Made by a program: the position numbers and the translations under genes
Shown here: piece after piece, positions 45,353 through 53,036 of the stretch
Position numbering within the stretch: position 1 is the stretch's first letter
Layout of the letters: each line of letters opens with the position of its first letter
Assembly (NCBI RefSeq): GCF_000407545.1
Contig: NZ_ASWH01000001.1
Coordinates: 558,001 to 622,000 of the forward strand
Direction of reading: 5' to 3'
Source of the DNA: Enterococcus gilvus ATCC BAA-350
Lineage (GTDB): Bacteria > Bacillota > Bacilli > Lactobacillales > Enterococcaceae
Length of the DNA: 64,000 nucleotides
The notes under the pieces: generated by a model
Databases searched by the model: none
What the model saw: only the letters and a program-made list of their open reading frames with translations
What the model was told of the DNA's origin: nothing

Positions 45353-46342
45353 ATGGATGTTAAAAAATTAGGTACACGGCAGTTATTCTTGATGAAACGA
45401 GAGTCTTTGGAGAAGAAGATCGAGACTTACTACGAACAATCCGGGGATGCGGATTCTGTGATCGAGTATTTGGTCGCGGTCATGGTGCGGAATGCGCTAA
45501 ATTTGACGGGAGCCTTTTCTTTTCTCTGCAAAGACCTGCTTCGAGACTTCTTTTTAACAGTCGAGCCGACAGACACCCTGCGCCTCTTTTTGCCCTTTTT
45601 CAAGGAATACTTTGAATCAAAAGAATGGGAAGGCTTGATCAAACAGTATTTTGGAAGCCCTTCCGAATATTTTTCCCAGACAGAATCGATCCGTTCCTTC
45701 AAGAATGCCTTTGAGAGACAGGGCAGTTTGGACCCTTACAGAGAAGGGCTCGTTTATGACATTCGTTCCCGTTTTGAAGATGCGGCGGGCAAGCGCCATC
45801 TGTTGACGATTCGAGACGTTGATCCTAACAAAGAGGAGACATTGGTGGCGGAAATTCTGGAAGTGTTGACGCTGTTGAGTATCTTTGAGGTAGACGGCGT
45901 CCGAAAATTCGTGGCATTAATTGATTACAAAGGCGGCGGTCATGTGGAGACGACTTCCTACAAGGTTGGCAAAGCCAAACAAGCAGAAGAAGACACAGTT
46001 GTTGAAGAAGCGCCTACAAACACGAAAACTGAAAAACAGCCAGTCGTCGCTGCCGCCACAGCTCCATCGCCGAAAAAATCCAACAAGCTGTCTTACGAAG
46101 AAGCCGCGGCGATCGTCGAGGCGGAGTATCCGCTGCCGGGGGAAGAAGCTTCGAGCACAGAAAGTCCGTCCCATAACACCGTCGAACTCCCGCCAAAACC
46201 GAAGTCATCTCACGTGCGTTTCGATAAGACCCCTGAGCAAGAAGAGGAAGAGCAGCGGAAGAAAAACCTCAAACGAAGACTGGATAAGCAACAAGGGAAG
46301 AAAAAGGACAGCCGAACCAAGCGGAATAGGAAACGAAAATAG
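45353..46342 (+). CDS. Hypothetical protein with helical N-terminal and basic disordered C-terminal part
   Basis: A 329-residue protein that I do not recognise. Residues 1 to about 200 look folded and helical. From about 215 the sequence is low-complexity, rich in proline, threonine, glutamate and lysine. The last 40 residues are very basic (NLKRRLDKQQGKKKDSRTKR), as in RNA- or DNA-binding tails. No membrane segment or signal peptide is seen. GGAGG eight bases before 45353 sets the start; an in-frame TTG lies 21 bases earlier. It is monocistronic. Confidence 0.7.
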   Translation: MDVKKLGTRQLFLMKRESLEKKIETYYEQSGDADSVIEYLVAVMVRNALNLTGAFSFLCKDLLRDFFLTVEPTDTLRLFLPFFKEYFESKEWEGLIKQYFGSPSEYFSQTESIRSFKNAFERQGSLDPYREGLVYDIRSRFEDAAGKRHLLTIRDVDPNKEETLVAEILEVLTLLSIFEVDGVRKFVALIDYKGGGHVETTSYKVGKAKQAEEDTVVEEAPTNTKTEKQPVVAAATAPSPKKSNKLSYEEAAAIVEAEYPLPGEEASSTESPSHNTVELPPKPKSSHVRFDKTPEQEEEEQRKKNLKRRLDKQQGKKKDSRTKRNRKRK

Positions 46343-46504
46343 CAGATCGCGTGGACCAACGAGGCGTTCAGCCATCTTTGGATTGCTTTCGATCAAGGGC
46401 AACGGCTGAAATTCTGATAACGAATGTTTTTTATGGAAAGTCTTTTCAAGACAGCGCGTTTCAGCTAAACTAAACATTCAGAAAAAAATTATTGGAGGAA
46501 GAGT

Positions 46505-46828
46505 ATGCCAAATTGTCCAATGTGTCAATCAGAATACACGTATGAAGATCGCGGCTTGTTTGTTTGCCCAGAATGCGGTCATGAATGGTCAGAAAGTGAT
46601 GCCGCTGAAGAAGGGCTAGTCGTCAAAGACAGCAACGGCAATCAACTGCAAGAAGGCGATAGCGTCACGGTCATCAAGGACCTTAAAGTCAAAGGAGCGT
46701 CCGGTGCCATCAAGCAGGGAACCAAGGTCAAAAACATTCGTTTGGTCGAAGGCGATCACAACATTGATTGCAAAGTAGACGGCTTTGGACCAATGAAACT
46801 AAAGTCTGAATTTGTTAAGAAGTTATAA
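46505..46828 (+). CDS. YjdM/PhnA-type zinc-ribbon protein
   Basis: A 107-residue protein of the PhnA (YjdM) family. The N terminus carries a zinc ribbon (CPMC ... CPEC) and the rest the PhnA SH3-like domain ([26 protein letters not shown]). Despite the historical name, E. coli PhnA/YjdM is not part of the phosphonate lyase and its role is unclear. Length and both domains are complete. The gene stands alone, with TTGGAGGAAGAG before the ATG. Confidence 0.9.
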   Translation: MPNCPMCQSEYTYEDRGLFVCPECGHEWSESDAAEEGLVVKDSNGNQLQEGDSVTVIKDLKVKGASGAIKQGTKVKNIRLVEGDHNIDCKVDGFGPMKLKSEFVKKL

Positions 46829-46946
46829 GCTAGAGGGATTCTTAGAGTTGTTTTCATAAAAAATTCATGCCTTTCATGTTAAACTAAGATTAGAAAACTG
46901 TTTTATTTAAGACAGTCAAATTATCTTTTATTAGAGGAGAATGTAT

Positions 46947-47660
46947 ATGTATGGGTATGGATCATTCTATAATTTTCTAGATCCCACGTTTCTATTAGTG
47001 ATCGCCGGACTGGTCATTTCTGGTTTTGCTTCGGCGTATGTCAATTCGACATTCCGTAAATACGACAAGTTCCGAAGCAGTAAGGGCGTGACTGGGACCC
47101 AAGCGGCTGAGTATATTTTGCGCAGTCAAAATATCAATGACGTGGGTGTCCAGCAGATCAGCGGAGACCTGACGGATAATTATAATAGCGGCAATAAGAT
47201 GTTGAGTTTGTCTGAAGCGACGGCGCAATCGACTTCGGTCGCTGCGATCGGTGTAGCGGCCCACGAGTGCGGACACGCGGTACAGGACGCGAAGAATTAC
47301 ATCCCGTTGAGAATGCGGGCAGCCATTGTACCAGTTGCCAATATCGGTTCAACGCTTTCCTTCCCCTTGATTCTATTGGGTGTATTTATGAGCTGGAATC
47401 AGACGTTGATCAATATCGGGATCTTAGCCTTTTCGTTAGCGTTGATTTTCCAACTGGTGACCTTGCCAGTGGAATTCGATGCCTCCAGACGTGCATTGAG
47501 CATCTTACGCGAAGGAAATATGCTGGATGAAGAAGAATTGGCCGGCGCGCGGAAAGTATTGTTTGCTGCGGCATTGACTTATGTCGCTGCGGCTTTAGCA
47601 ACCTTCCTGCAATTGCTGCGGTTGGTCCTGCTGTTTGGCGGAAATCGGAATCGAAATTAA
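46947..47660 (+). CDS. YugP-like zinc metallopeptidase
   Basis: A 237-residue membrane-embedded metallopeptidase (PF04298, B. subtilis YugP). The zinc-binding motif is AAHECGHAVQD. An N-terminal helix, two central helices (IVPVANIGSTLSFPLILLGVF and the next) and a C-terminal helix lie in the membrane. A downstream PVEFDASRRAL segment probably gives the third ligand. The ATG at 46947 is 7 bases after GAGGAG, better placed than the ATG at 46941. The substrate is unknown. It is monocistronic with a terminator. Confidence 0.9.
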   Translation: MYGYGSFYNFLDPTFLLVIAGLVISGFASAYVNSTFRKYDKFRSSKGVTGTQAAEYILRSQNINDVGVQQISGDLTDNYNSGNKMLSLSEATAQSTSVAAIGVAAHECGHAVQDAKNYIPLRMRAAIVPVANIGSTLSFPLILLGVFMSWNQTLINIGILAFSLALIFQLVTLPVEFDASRRALSILREGNMLDEEELAGARKVLFAAALTYVAAALATFLQLLRLVLLFGGNRNRN

Positions 47661-47688
47661 GAATCGACGACGTGTCGGTTCTTTTTTT
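47660..47688 (+). terminator. Terminator after the yugP-like gene
   Basis: GAATCGAC pairs with GTCGGTTC (one G-T pair) around GACGT, followed by seven Ts. Confidence 0.8.
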
Positions 47689-47891
47689 ATTGAAGGGAAA
47701 TCCGTCAACGCTGGAGTGCGCTTTCATTTCAACGAGTATCTTAGTATTGATAATTTTAAGTGTGTGGTATGATGGAATGAAGGAAGCCCTTTTGTTTTCT
47801 TCGCCGAGTTTATTTTGGCGACGCGCAGAGGGGACAGCGGGTTTTTCGTAAGAAGAATTCATCGAATCAAAATCACTAAGGAGCTGATACT

Positions 47892-48227
47892 ATGAAAAGA
47901 TCAACCAAAGTAAAAATCGGAGTAGGCGTCGTTGTGGCGGCTAGTACTGCGACAGCTGTAATTGCATCTGGCAAGCTGATCGAAAAAGCGCGCCACGTAT
48001 CAAATCGTTGTAAGGTGAAACGTTTCGTCAATGACAAATTTGACGGCAGTGACTCACTGTTAGCAATCGTTGATAAACTTTCAGATGATGATTTGGATAA
48101 TGTCATGAATATTTTGAACAAAATCAAGAGCGGAAAAAAGCGTGTATCGGTCTACGGTGAGTCCATCAAAGATACGACCGAAGATTTAAAAGACCGTTTG
48201 ATGGACCTTGTAGATAAAATGATGTAA
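47892..48227 (+). CDS. Small membrane-anchored hypothetical protein
   Basis: A 111-residue protein with one N-terminal hydrophobic helix (IGVGVVVAASTATAVIASGKLI). A basic segment (KARHVSNRCKVKRFVND) and an acidic helical tail with LSDDDLDNVMNILNKIKSGK follow. It is probably a membrane anchor with a cytoplasmic tail or a secreted small protein. I know no function. The start follows AAGGAG. It is encoded just before tadA but separated from it by a terminator. Confidence 0.75.
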   Translation: MKRSTKVKIGVGVVVAASTATAVIASGKLIEKARHVSNRCKVKRFVNDKFDGSDSLLAIVDKLSDDDLDNVMNILNKIKSGKKRVSVYGESIKDTTEDLKDRLMDLVDKMM

Positions 48228-48259
48228 AAGATGTGCCAGCGATGGCGCATCTTTTTTTG
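48228..48259 (+). terminator. Terminator before tadA
   Basis: AAGATGTGCCA pairs with TGGCGCATCTT (one G-T pair) around GCGA, followed by a run of Ts. Confidence 0.85.
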
Positions 48260-48263
48260 TGGG

Positions 48264-48269
48264 TATAAT
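48264..48269 (+). promoter_or_regulatory. -10 box of tadA
   Basis: A perfect TATAAT lies 25 bases before the tadA start. It overlaps the end of the preceding terminator region, so the -35 would fall inside the terminator hairpin. Confidence 0.55.
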
Positions 48270-48293
48270 TATGCTAAAGTAAGGAACATCAAT

Positions 48294-48818
48294 ATGAGCG
48301 AAATGAGGATACGAATGGAACGCGTGAGTCAATTAACGGAAGAAGAAAAACTTTTTTTTATGCAAGAGGCGATCAGCGAAGCCAATAAGGCGAAGGCAGT
48401 CGAGGAGGTGCCGATCGGTGCGGTGGTGGTCTATCGTGGAGAGATCATTGGACGAGGGTACAATTTGCGGGAGCACAGTCAAGACGCGACGAGCCATGCG
48501 GAAATGTTCGCGATTCGTGCGGCGTGCAAGGAGCTGGAAAGCTGGCGGCTGGAGGAGTGTCAATTGTTTGTGACGCTGGAGCCCTGTCCAATGTGCAGCG
48601 GCGGGATGATTCTTTCCCGAATTGAAGAGGTTTATTTTGGGGCCTATGATCCGAAAGGCGGGACGGCCGGCACCTTGATGAATCTTTTGACGGATGAACG
48701 CTTCAATCATCGGGCATATGTCGAAGGCGGGATTCTCGAGGAAGAATGCGGACAGTTGTTGACGAATTTTTTCCGTGAGATTCGGGCACGGAAAAAAAAG
48801 ACTAGCCAAAACGACTAG
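48294..48818 (+). CDS. tadA: tRNA-specific adenosine deaminase
   Basis: A 174-residue zinc deaminase that converts A34 to inosine in tRNA-Arg(ACG). The zinc and catalytic residues are in TSHAEMFAI and EPCPMCSGGMI. The C-terminal part (GTLMNLLTDERFNHRAYVEGG) is characteristic of TadA. AAGGA (48281-48285) eight bases before 48294 supports this start, although an ATG at 48315 preceded by GAGGA would also work. The ffs gene follows immediately, the usual order in this group (tadA-ffs-dnaX). Here dnaX is displaced by a prophage. Confidence 0.95.
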   Translation: MSEMRIRMERVSQLTEEEKLFFMQEAISEANKAKAVEEVPIGAVVVYRGEIIGRGYNLREHSQDATSHAEMFAIRAACKELESWRLEECQLFVTLEPCPMCSGGMILSRIEEVYFGAYDPKGGTAGTLMNLLTDERFNHRAYVEGGILEEECGQLLTNFFREIRARKKKTSQND

Positions 48819-48827
48819 AGTTTGTTA

Positions 48828-48833
48828 TACTAT
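48828..48833 (+). promoter_or_regulatory. -10 box of ffs
   Basis: TATACT lies about 7 bases before the inferred 5' end of the SRP RNA. Confidence 0.6.
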
Positions 48834-48840
48834 TTTTTGC

Positions 48841-48945
48841 CGAAAGGCAGGACAATGCCGGGCCTGTGAATTGTGTCAGGTCTGGAAGGAAGCAGCACTA
48901 AGTAGGATCCGGCATGTGTCTGATATGAACCGCGTAACAGCAAGC
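48841..48945 (+). ncRNA. ffs: Signal recognition particle RNA, small bacterial (4.5S-like) type
   Basis: The conserved Ffh-binding domain is seen as GTCAGGTCTGGAAGGAAGCA (48874-48893) followed by GCACTAAGTAGGATCC. TGCCGG (48856-48861) pairs with CCGGCA (48909-48914) to close it. There is no Alu domain, so it is the short form. The ends are estimated from the -10 box and the terminator. It directs ribosomes making membrane proteins to the translocon with Ffh. Confidence 0.9.
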
Positions 48946-48965
48946 CTGAGAGCTTGCTTTTTTAT
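48939..48965 (+). terminator. Terminator of ffs
   Basis: AGCAAGC (48939-48945) and GCTTGCT (48952-48958) with loop CTGAGA are followed by Ts. Confidence 0.85.
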
Positions 48966-49002
48966 TTGTCAAAAACCAAAAGGGGTAGAAAAGGGGCAAG
49001 AT
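48939..49002. other. Probable prophage left attachment site (attL region)
   Basis: The integrase gene begins within 40 bases of the ffs terminator and reads toward it. The chromosomal dnaX expected after ffs is replaced by phage genes. The core att sequence should therefore lie in the ffs 3' end or just after it. It cannot be delimited because attR is outside the window. Confidence 0.6.
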
Positions 49003-50139
49003 CTACTTACCTTTAGCATTGAGCTTTTCAACAATACTAGCCTTTGTCTTCTTGGTTACATGGGTGTATATCTTCATTGTTGTTTCCATGTCGGAGTGTC
49101 CTACACGTTCCATGATCGCTTTTACAGGTATGTTCAATTCAGCAAGTAGCGAGATGTGAGAGTGTCTAAAAATATGGCTAGACATTTTCTTTTTGATAGC
49201 ATCTTTACCAAGCTTGTCATTCATAGTCTTTAGCGAGTTATTAAACGCATTGATTTGAATCGGCTTGCCTGTCTTACCAACAAAGAGGTAAGGAGTTTTA
49301 CACTTAAATTTTAACTTATTTTCTAAAATCAATTCATCGAGTATCTCAATCGCTCGATTAGATAGATCAATTTCACGATATGATGCTAGGGTCTTAGGCA
49401 TCTCTTTTTTTGCATTTTTATAGCCGTCCGAATAATCTAAAGTACCAATAACCTTTATAGTTTGGCTATTCGGATCGTAATCATCAATTGTGAGGCTTAT
49501 AGCTTCGCCTGCACGCAGTCCAGTTAAATACATGAACTCAGCTAACCTTCCGTGATGGACGCTCTGAAACGTGCTGTAATAGACGTTCAATAGCTTGTTG
49601 ATTTCTTCTTCTTCTAAATACTTATCTTCCACTCTTTCATAAGTTTCTTTTGTTAAAGCTGGTTTTGGAACTTTCGCCCTGTTAATAGGATTAATTTTGA
49701 TTATTTCCATATCCACTGCATAATCAAGCGCCATTTTTAGCACACTTCGAAACTTCTTCTTATATTCGTAAGATTGAGGTAACTCATTTATGAAATCTTG
49801 ATAAAATCTTGTGTCTGTGTTTCGCACCACCGCAGCAGTGTTAATATTCTTTCGTATGTATTTCAAAAGTTTCTCATAATTAACTTGTGATGATTGGCGA
49901 ATAGAAACCTTATGCTGATTCCACCACGCATCTAATAGCTCGCCAAGTGTAATCTTGATTTGATTCTTTTCTTCGATCTTCTTATCAATTTTTTCTTGAA
50001 GTTCTATGTTTGCTTGCTTCTTAGCTTGATTAGATTTGCTGTTAAGTGTGATGGAAACTTTTCTGCTTTTTTCTGTGTATGGGTCAATGTATCGTTCAGA
50101 ATATTTGTATTTCCCGTTCGGTAATTCTTCAATCCACAT
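49003..50139 (-). CDS. Phage tyrosine integrase
   Basis: A 378-residue site-specific recombinase that integrates and excises the prophage. An N-terminal AP2-like arm-binding domain (MWIEELPNGKYKYSERY) is followed by a SAM-like core-binding domain (about 65-155) and the catalytic domain. Catalytic residues are R209 (TGLRAGEA), H322/R325 (HIFRHSH), H348 (VGHSD) and Y358 (KIYTHV). It is complete and probably active. It is read toward ffs, as in the Tn916/TP901-like Lactobacillales phages with integrases next to the attachment site. Confidence 0.95.
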   Translation of the reverse strand: MWIEELPNGKYKYSERYIDPYTEKSRKVSITLNSKSNQAKKQANIELQEKIDKKIEEKNQIKITLGELLDAWWNQHKVSIRQSSQVNYEKLLKYIRKNINTAAVVRNTDTRFYQDFINELPQSYEYKKKFRSVLKMALDYAVDMEIIKINPINRAKVPKPALTKETYERVEDKYLEEEEINKLLNVYYSTFQSVHHGRLAEFMYLTGLRAGEAISLTIDDYDPNSQTIKVIGTLDYSDGYKNAKKEMPKTLASYREIDLSNRAIEILDELILENKLKFKCKTPYLFVGKTGKPIQINAFNNSLKTMNDKLGKDAIKKKMSSHIFRHSHISLLAELNIPVKAIMERVGHSDMETTMKIYTHVTKKTKASIVEKLNAKGK

Positions 50140-50213
50140 GTAAATTCAACTCCTTGAATGGAACGTATGTTCTTTTTTGGCGTTATTAAAGAAGCCCCTA
50201 AAGTGGGGCAGCT

Positions 50214-50828
50214 TTAGTACGAACCAACCCATGAAGCATTTGCAAAATAAACTTCATAATCAGTTGTATCGTTCATTATATCGAAATAAGCGATACCTGT
50301 AGCAGATTTTCCTGGTTGGATTGTTTCAGAATAAAAATCTCTTGAATTTAGTTCAGCTTTCATATTGTTACCATCGTAGAAATCTAATTGATGCGACGTA
50401 ACTTCAAAAGGCTTATCCCCTAAATTCGTCACTGTAAAAGTAACTTTAGCGAAGTATCCTTTTTGAGGAATATAATAGTCCCCGTCACCCATATCTTTTT
50501 CTACCGAATCAATCTTCACATCCATCATATCTCCGGATTCGCTTTCTAAAGGCTGGCTTTGGCCGATAGAAGCGGAGGTGGCGGTATTCGGACTAGAACT
50601 GTCACCACCTACGTATTCAGAATCTGGCTTAGGAGCATTCTCGTCTGAAACTTGTTGCTTTGCCTTCTCAAATTCTGAGTCGAAATCGTAACTGCTTGTA
50701 CCAGAAATTGAAGATTCAGTTTCGCTAGAATTGCTATTTACTATTCCGCTAATAATGAATATTGAAGCAACAATAAACAACCCTAATATTACCCAAATAA
50801 TTGGATTTTTAAATTCACTTTTATTCAT
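50214..50828 (-). CDS. Membrane-anchored extracellular protein, DUF4352-like
   Basis: A 204-residue protein with an N-terminal transmembrane helix (PIIWVILGLFIVASIFIISGIV). A low-complexity serine- and acid-rich linker (about 35-95) follows, then a beta-rich domain resembling DUF4352/telokin-like domains (YFAKVTFTVTNLGDKPFEV, IQPGKSATGIAYFDI). There is no lipobox cysteine. It lies between integrase and repressor, so it should be expressed in the lysogen. Phage genes in this place are often lysogenic-conversion or exclusion factors; that role here is inference. Confidence 0.75.
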   Translation of the reverse strand: MNKSEFKNPIIWVILGLFIVASIFIISGIVNSNSSETESSISGTSSYDFDSEFEKAKQQVSDENAPKPDSEYVGGDSSSPNTATSASIGQSQPLESESGDMMDVKIDSVEKDMGDGDYYIPQKGYFAKVTFTVTNLGDKPFEVTSHQLDFYDGNNMKAELNSRDFYSETIQPGKSATGIAYFDIMNDTTDYEVYFANASWVGSY

Positions 50829-50842
50829 TTTGTTCCCTCCGA

Positions 50843-51481
50843 TTAATATTTTCTTTTACTGGGATTAGCCATATCCCACACAACTTTTCCCTCAATATAA
50901 ACTTCCTCAAGTTCATAAGGATTGGTAATCATGATTGAATGCTCTTTTTCATCATATGAATCAGGTTCTAAAACAACTCCTGTCTTAAGTCTATAGAATC
51001 TTTTAACAGTATATTCTGTTCCGTTGAGCCTAACTGCTGCTACATCACCATTACAAATCTGTTCATCAGGGTCTATGAGAATATATTGTCCATCTGGGAA
51101 AAGTTTGTTCATAGAATTACCTGTAATTTCTAATAACTTTGAATTTGGATGCTTCAAGCCGATATTCATCGGGATTTCTACATCTTCTGGTATCTCATAG
51201 CTTTCAAGGGGGCGTCCTGCGACTATCTTTCCGACTAAAGGGCGAACCATTGTCTTCCCAGTCATTGACATGAGTTCTTCTCCAATTAAAAAGGAGTAAT
51301 CAAGATTCAATGCTTTAGCAGCTGTTAAAATCTTATTTTCTGGGAAAGGAATCTCATGGGAGGCGTATCTTGATATAGTAGAGCGATTAACACCTAGCTT
51401 TTTTCCAAGTTCCTCTTGGGATATTTTTCTTATTTTTCTATATTTCTCGATCAAGTCTGCTATTTCACTGTTTTTTCTCAA
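50843..51481 (-). CDS. CI-like phage repressor with S24 peptidase domain
   Basis: A 212-residue repressor. Residues 8-68 are an XRE helix-turn-helix (ISQEELGKKLGVNRSTISRYA). The C-terminal LexA-like domain has a self-cleavage site A88-G89 (KIVAGRP), the nucleophile S123 (GNSMNKLFPDG) and the base K160 (TVKRF). All three are present, so RecA-stimulated cleavage and SOS induction of the prophage are expected. It is divergent from the Cro-like gene, with operators between them. It starts after a GAGGTG on the minus strand. Confidence 0.93.
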   Translation of the reverse strand: MRKNSEIADLIEKYRKIRKISQEELGKKLGVNRSTISRYASHEIPFPENKILTAAKALNLDYSFLIGEELMSMTGKTMVRPLVGKIVAGRPLESYEIPEDVEIPMNIGLKHPNSKLLEITGNSMNKLFPDGQYILIDPDEQICNGDVAAVRLNGTEYTVKRFYRLKTGVVLEPDSYDEKEHSIMITNPYELEEVYIEGKVVWDMANPSKRKY

Positions 51482-51500
51482 TTTTTTTCACCTCTCGAAA

Positions 51501-51604
51501 ACATGTTCGTATCAACGATATTAGTATAACAAACGTGCGTATAACGCAACAAGCAAAATTATTTATTATTTTATGTTGCGTATACGCACGGAACTTGTTA
51601 TGAT
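51501..51604. promoter_or_regulatory. Lysis/lysogeny switch: operators and divergent promoters
   Basis: Two strong operators share a GTGCGTATA half-site: GTGCGTATAACGCAAC (51535-51550) and GTTGCGTATACGCAC (51575-51589), the latter containing the perfect palindrome TGCGTATACGCA less its last base context. A weaker site, TTCGTATCAACGA, lies at 51506-51518. The rightward promoter has TTGCGT (51576-51581) and TATGAT (51599-51604), 17 bases apart. The leftward -10 TATACT is at 51523-51528. Confidence 0.75.
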
Positions 51605-51636
51605 TCATTATGTAACAGAGAGGTAGGTGAATAAAA

Positions 51637-51843
51637 ATGTTATTTGACTATAATTTGCTAAAAGAAGCGCGAAAGAACGAAGGTAAAACAAAAGCTGATG
51701 TTGCTGCATATTTAAACATTGATAGAAGTTCATACTCTAGAAAAGAAGACGGATTAATTACTTTCGATGTACGAGAATTAGCTAAGGTAATGGAGTTCTT
51801 GAATATCCCGAGATCAAGAAGAGGAGAATTTTTTTTGGAGTAA
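51637..51843 (+). CDS. Cro-like XRE regulator
   Basis: A 68-residue single helix-turn-helix protein (LLKEARKNEGKTKADVAAYLNIDRSSYSRKEDG). It is the first rightward gene of the prophage and divergent from the CI-like repressor, so it should be the Cro equivalent that favours lytic growth. GAGAGGTAGGTG precedes the ATG. Its short C terminus has no effector domain. Two GTGC-containing half-sites after the gene (51847 and 51883) may bind the same regulators. Confidence 0.82.
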   Translation: MLFDYNLLKEARKNEGKTKADVAAYLNIDRSSYSRKEDGLITFDVRELAKVMEFLNIPRSRRGEFFLE

Positions 51844-52040
51844 ATCGTGCATAAAAGAAACAAACGGCAAAGAAAAACGTGCGTTAAGGAAACTTATCCA
51901 CAGGTGATTTACCTATAATAATAATTTGATGAGAAAAAATAAAATAACGAATTGAAGTTGTGGATAACTTAGCACCTTGGAAGACTTTTTTACAGCTGAA
52001 GATATGATCGAAATTTAAATAACGCAAAGGATGATAAATA

Positions 52041-52286
52041 ATGACTGAAAAAATCGCCTTAGCAGAAACCATCAAATTGCCTCAATTATCAATGCCAAAG
52101 GATGAAGCGATAAAATATTTCGGATTTGAAGGACATGAATCTACATTCCAAAGATTGTTAGCAGAATTTAAAGTACATCCTGATTTCAAAAGTGGTTATC
52201 GAGCACCGACATACAAAATTGTGCTGATAAACATCAATCTGTTTGATCAATTTTTGGATTGGAAGGACAAAAATAAATTTAAATAG
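52041..52286 (+). CDS. Small phage protein, DUF771-like
   Basis: An 81-residue basic protein encoded early in the rightward transcript. The pattern of hydrophobic and aromatic residues and the FDQFLDWKDKNK C terminus recall DUF771 phage proteins, which look like small excisionase-type DNA-binding proteins. The match is by eye only. An excisionase or regulatory role is therefore possible but not shown. AAAGGATG precedes the ATG. Confidence 0.6.
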   Translation: MTEKIALAETIKLPQLSMPKDEAIKYFGFEGHESTFQRLLAEFKVHPDFKSGYRAPTYKIVLININLFDQFLDWKDKNKFK

Positions 52287-52299
52287 AGGAGGTAATAGC

Positions 52300-52446
52300 A
52301 TGAATGAAGTAAAAATCAATGTAAAGCTAACCGGTGTAGAAGAAGCTACTGAAAAAGCAGAGCGATATGTCGAACTATTAAAAGAAGCCAAAGCGTTGGC
52401 AGACGAATTAGCTTCAATGGAGTTTGAAATTGGAATTAAGCAGTAA
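52300..52446 (+). CDS. Very small phage protein (48 aa)
   Basis: A 48-residue acidic protein, VKINVKLTGVEEATEKAERY followed by a helical tail. GAGGAGG lies nine bases before the ATG. The start (strand, then a GVEEATEKA-type helix) resembles that of the next gene, GVEALESIAN, and more loosely the gene at 53811. The two adjacent genes also share the upstream sequence GGAGG...AACAGCATGAAT or TAATAGCATGAAT. They probably arose by duplication. The function is unknown. Confidence 0.65.
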   Translation: MNEVKINVKLTGVEEATEKAERYVELLKEAKALADELASMEFEIGIKQ

Positions 52447-52459
52447 AGGAGGCAACAGC

Positions 52460-52657
52460 ATGAATAATATACCAGTAAATATTGTCATTAGAGGGGTGGA
52501 AGCTCTAGAAAGCATAGCAAATAGCCTCAGCACTTTGGCAGAAGATACTAAGGCAAGCAAAGAGTTAAAAGAAACTCTTATTACAAATGTTGACAACATG
52601 CAAAATGCAATCGAAAGACTAAAAAGTGATCCTTTTGGATTAAATGAAGGGGATTAA
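52460..52657 (+). CDS. Very small phage protein (65 aa)
   Basis: A 65-residue helical acidic protein starting MNNIPVNIVIRGVEALESIA. AAAGGAGG precedes the ATG at 52460. It lies 13 bases after the 48-residue gene and has the same strand-then-helix plan. Its end overlaps the convergent YjcQ-like gene by 18 bases. No function can be given. Confidence 0.65.
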   Translation: MNNIPVNIVIRGVEALESIANSLSTLAEDTKASKELKETLITNVDNMQNAIERLKSDPFGLNEGD

Positions 52658-52984
52658 TGATTTAACTTTAACGGCAAAATCAAGAACCTTATTGATGTCG
52701 TCTTCAAATTTCGATTCCATAATTGCTATGGCATCGGTTGTTAAGCTCACATAAAAAATAGTATTTCCTGCTAACAATCCAGATATCAGGCCTTTTCTAC
52801 GGAGTTCAAAACATGTGAAATTGACGTCTGAAATTTCCCACTCAGGCATTATGTTTTCATGAATTGAATTAACATCACCAAATAAAACAGCTTTTTCTTT
52901 TGAAATTTTGCTTTTCCTACGATCTATATAGGTCTTGTACATGGACGATAGTAAAAATTTAGCATCATTGGTTAAATTATCCAT
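52640..52984 (-). CDS. YjcQ-family phage protein
   Basis: A 114-residue protein matching the YjcQ family (PF09639) of prophage-associated winged-helix-like proteins: NDAKFLLSSMYKTYIDRRKSKISKEKAVLFG near the start and ELRRKGLISGLLAGNTIFYVSLTTDAIAIME later. GAGGTG on the minus strand sets the start at 52984, shorter than the maximal open frame. A TATACT -10-like element lies upstream at about 53011-53016. It is transcribed against the early operon from its own promoter, so it is probably expressed in the lysogen. Confidence 0.78.
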   Translation of the reverse strand: MDNLTNDAKFLLSSMYKTYIDRRKSKISKEKAVLFGDVNSIHENIMPEWEISDVNFTCFELRRKGLISGLLAGNTIFYVSLTTDAIAIMESKFEDDINKVLDFAVKVKSLIPFI

Positions 52985-53036
52985 AATTTTCACCTCACTT
53001 TCTACAGTGAGTATATCAAACGATAGGAGATAAACG

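Noticed and set aside
45921..46409. 162-codon frame overlapping the hypothetical protein gene
   Set aside because: It is the out-of-frame reading of the lysine- and proline-rich tail of the gene at 45353.
47410..47862. 150-codon minus-strand frame across the yugP-like gene
   Set aside because: Antisense to a clear conserved gene, crosses its terminator, and has no recognisable domain.
48960..49149. Plus-strand frame (from 48775) running through ffs into the integrase region
   Set aside because: It overlaps tadA, the SRP RNA and the antisense of the integrase; no support as a gene.
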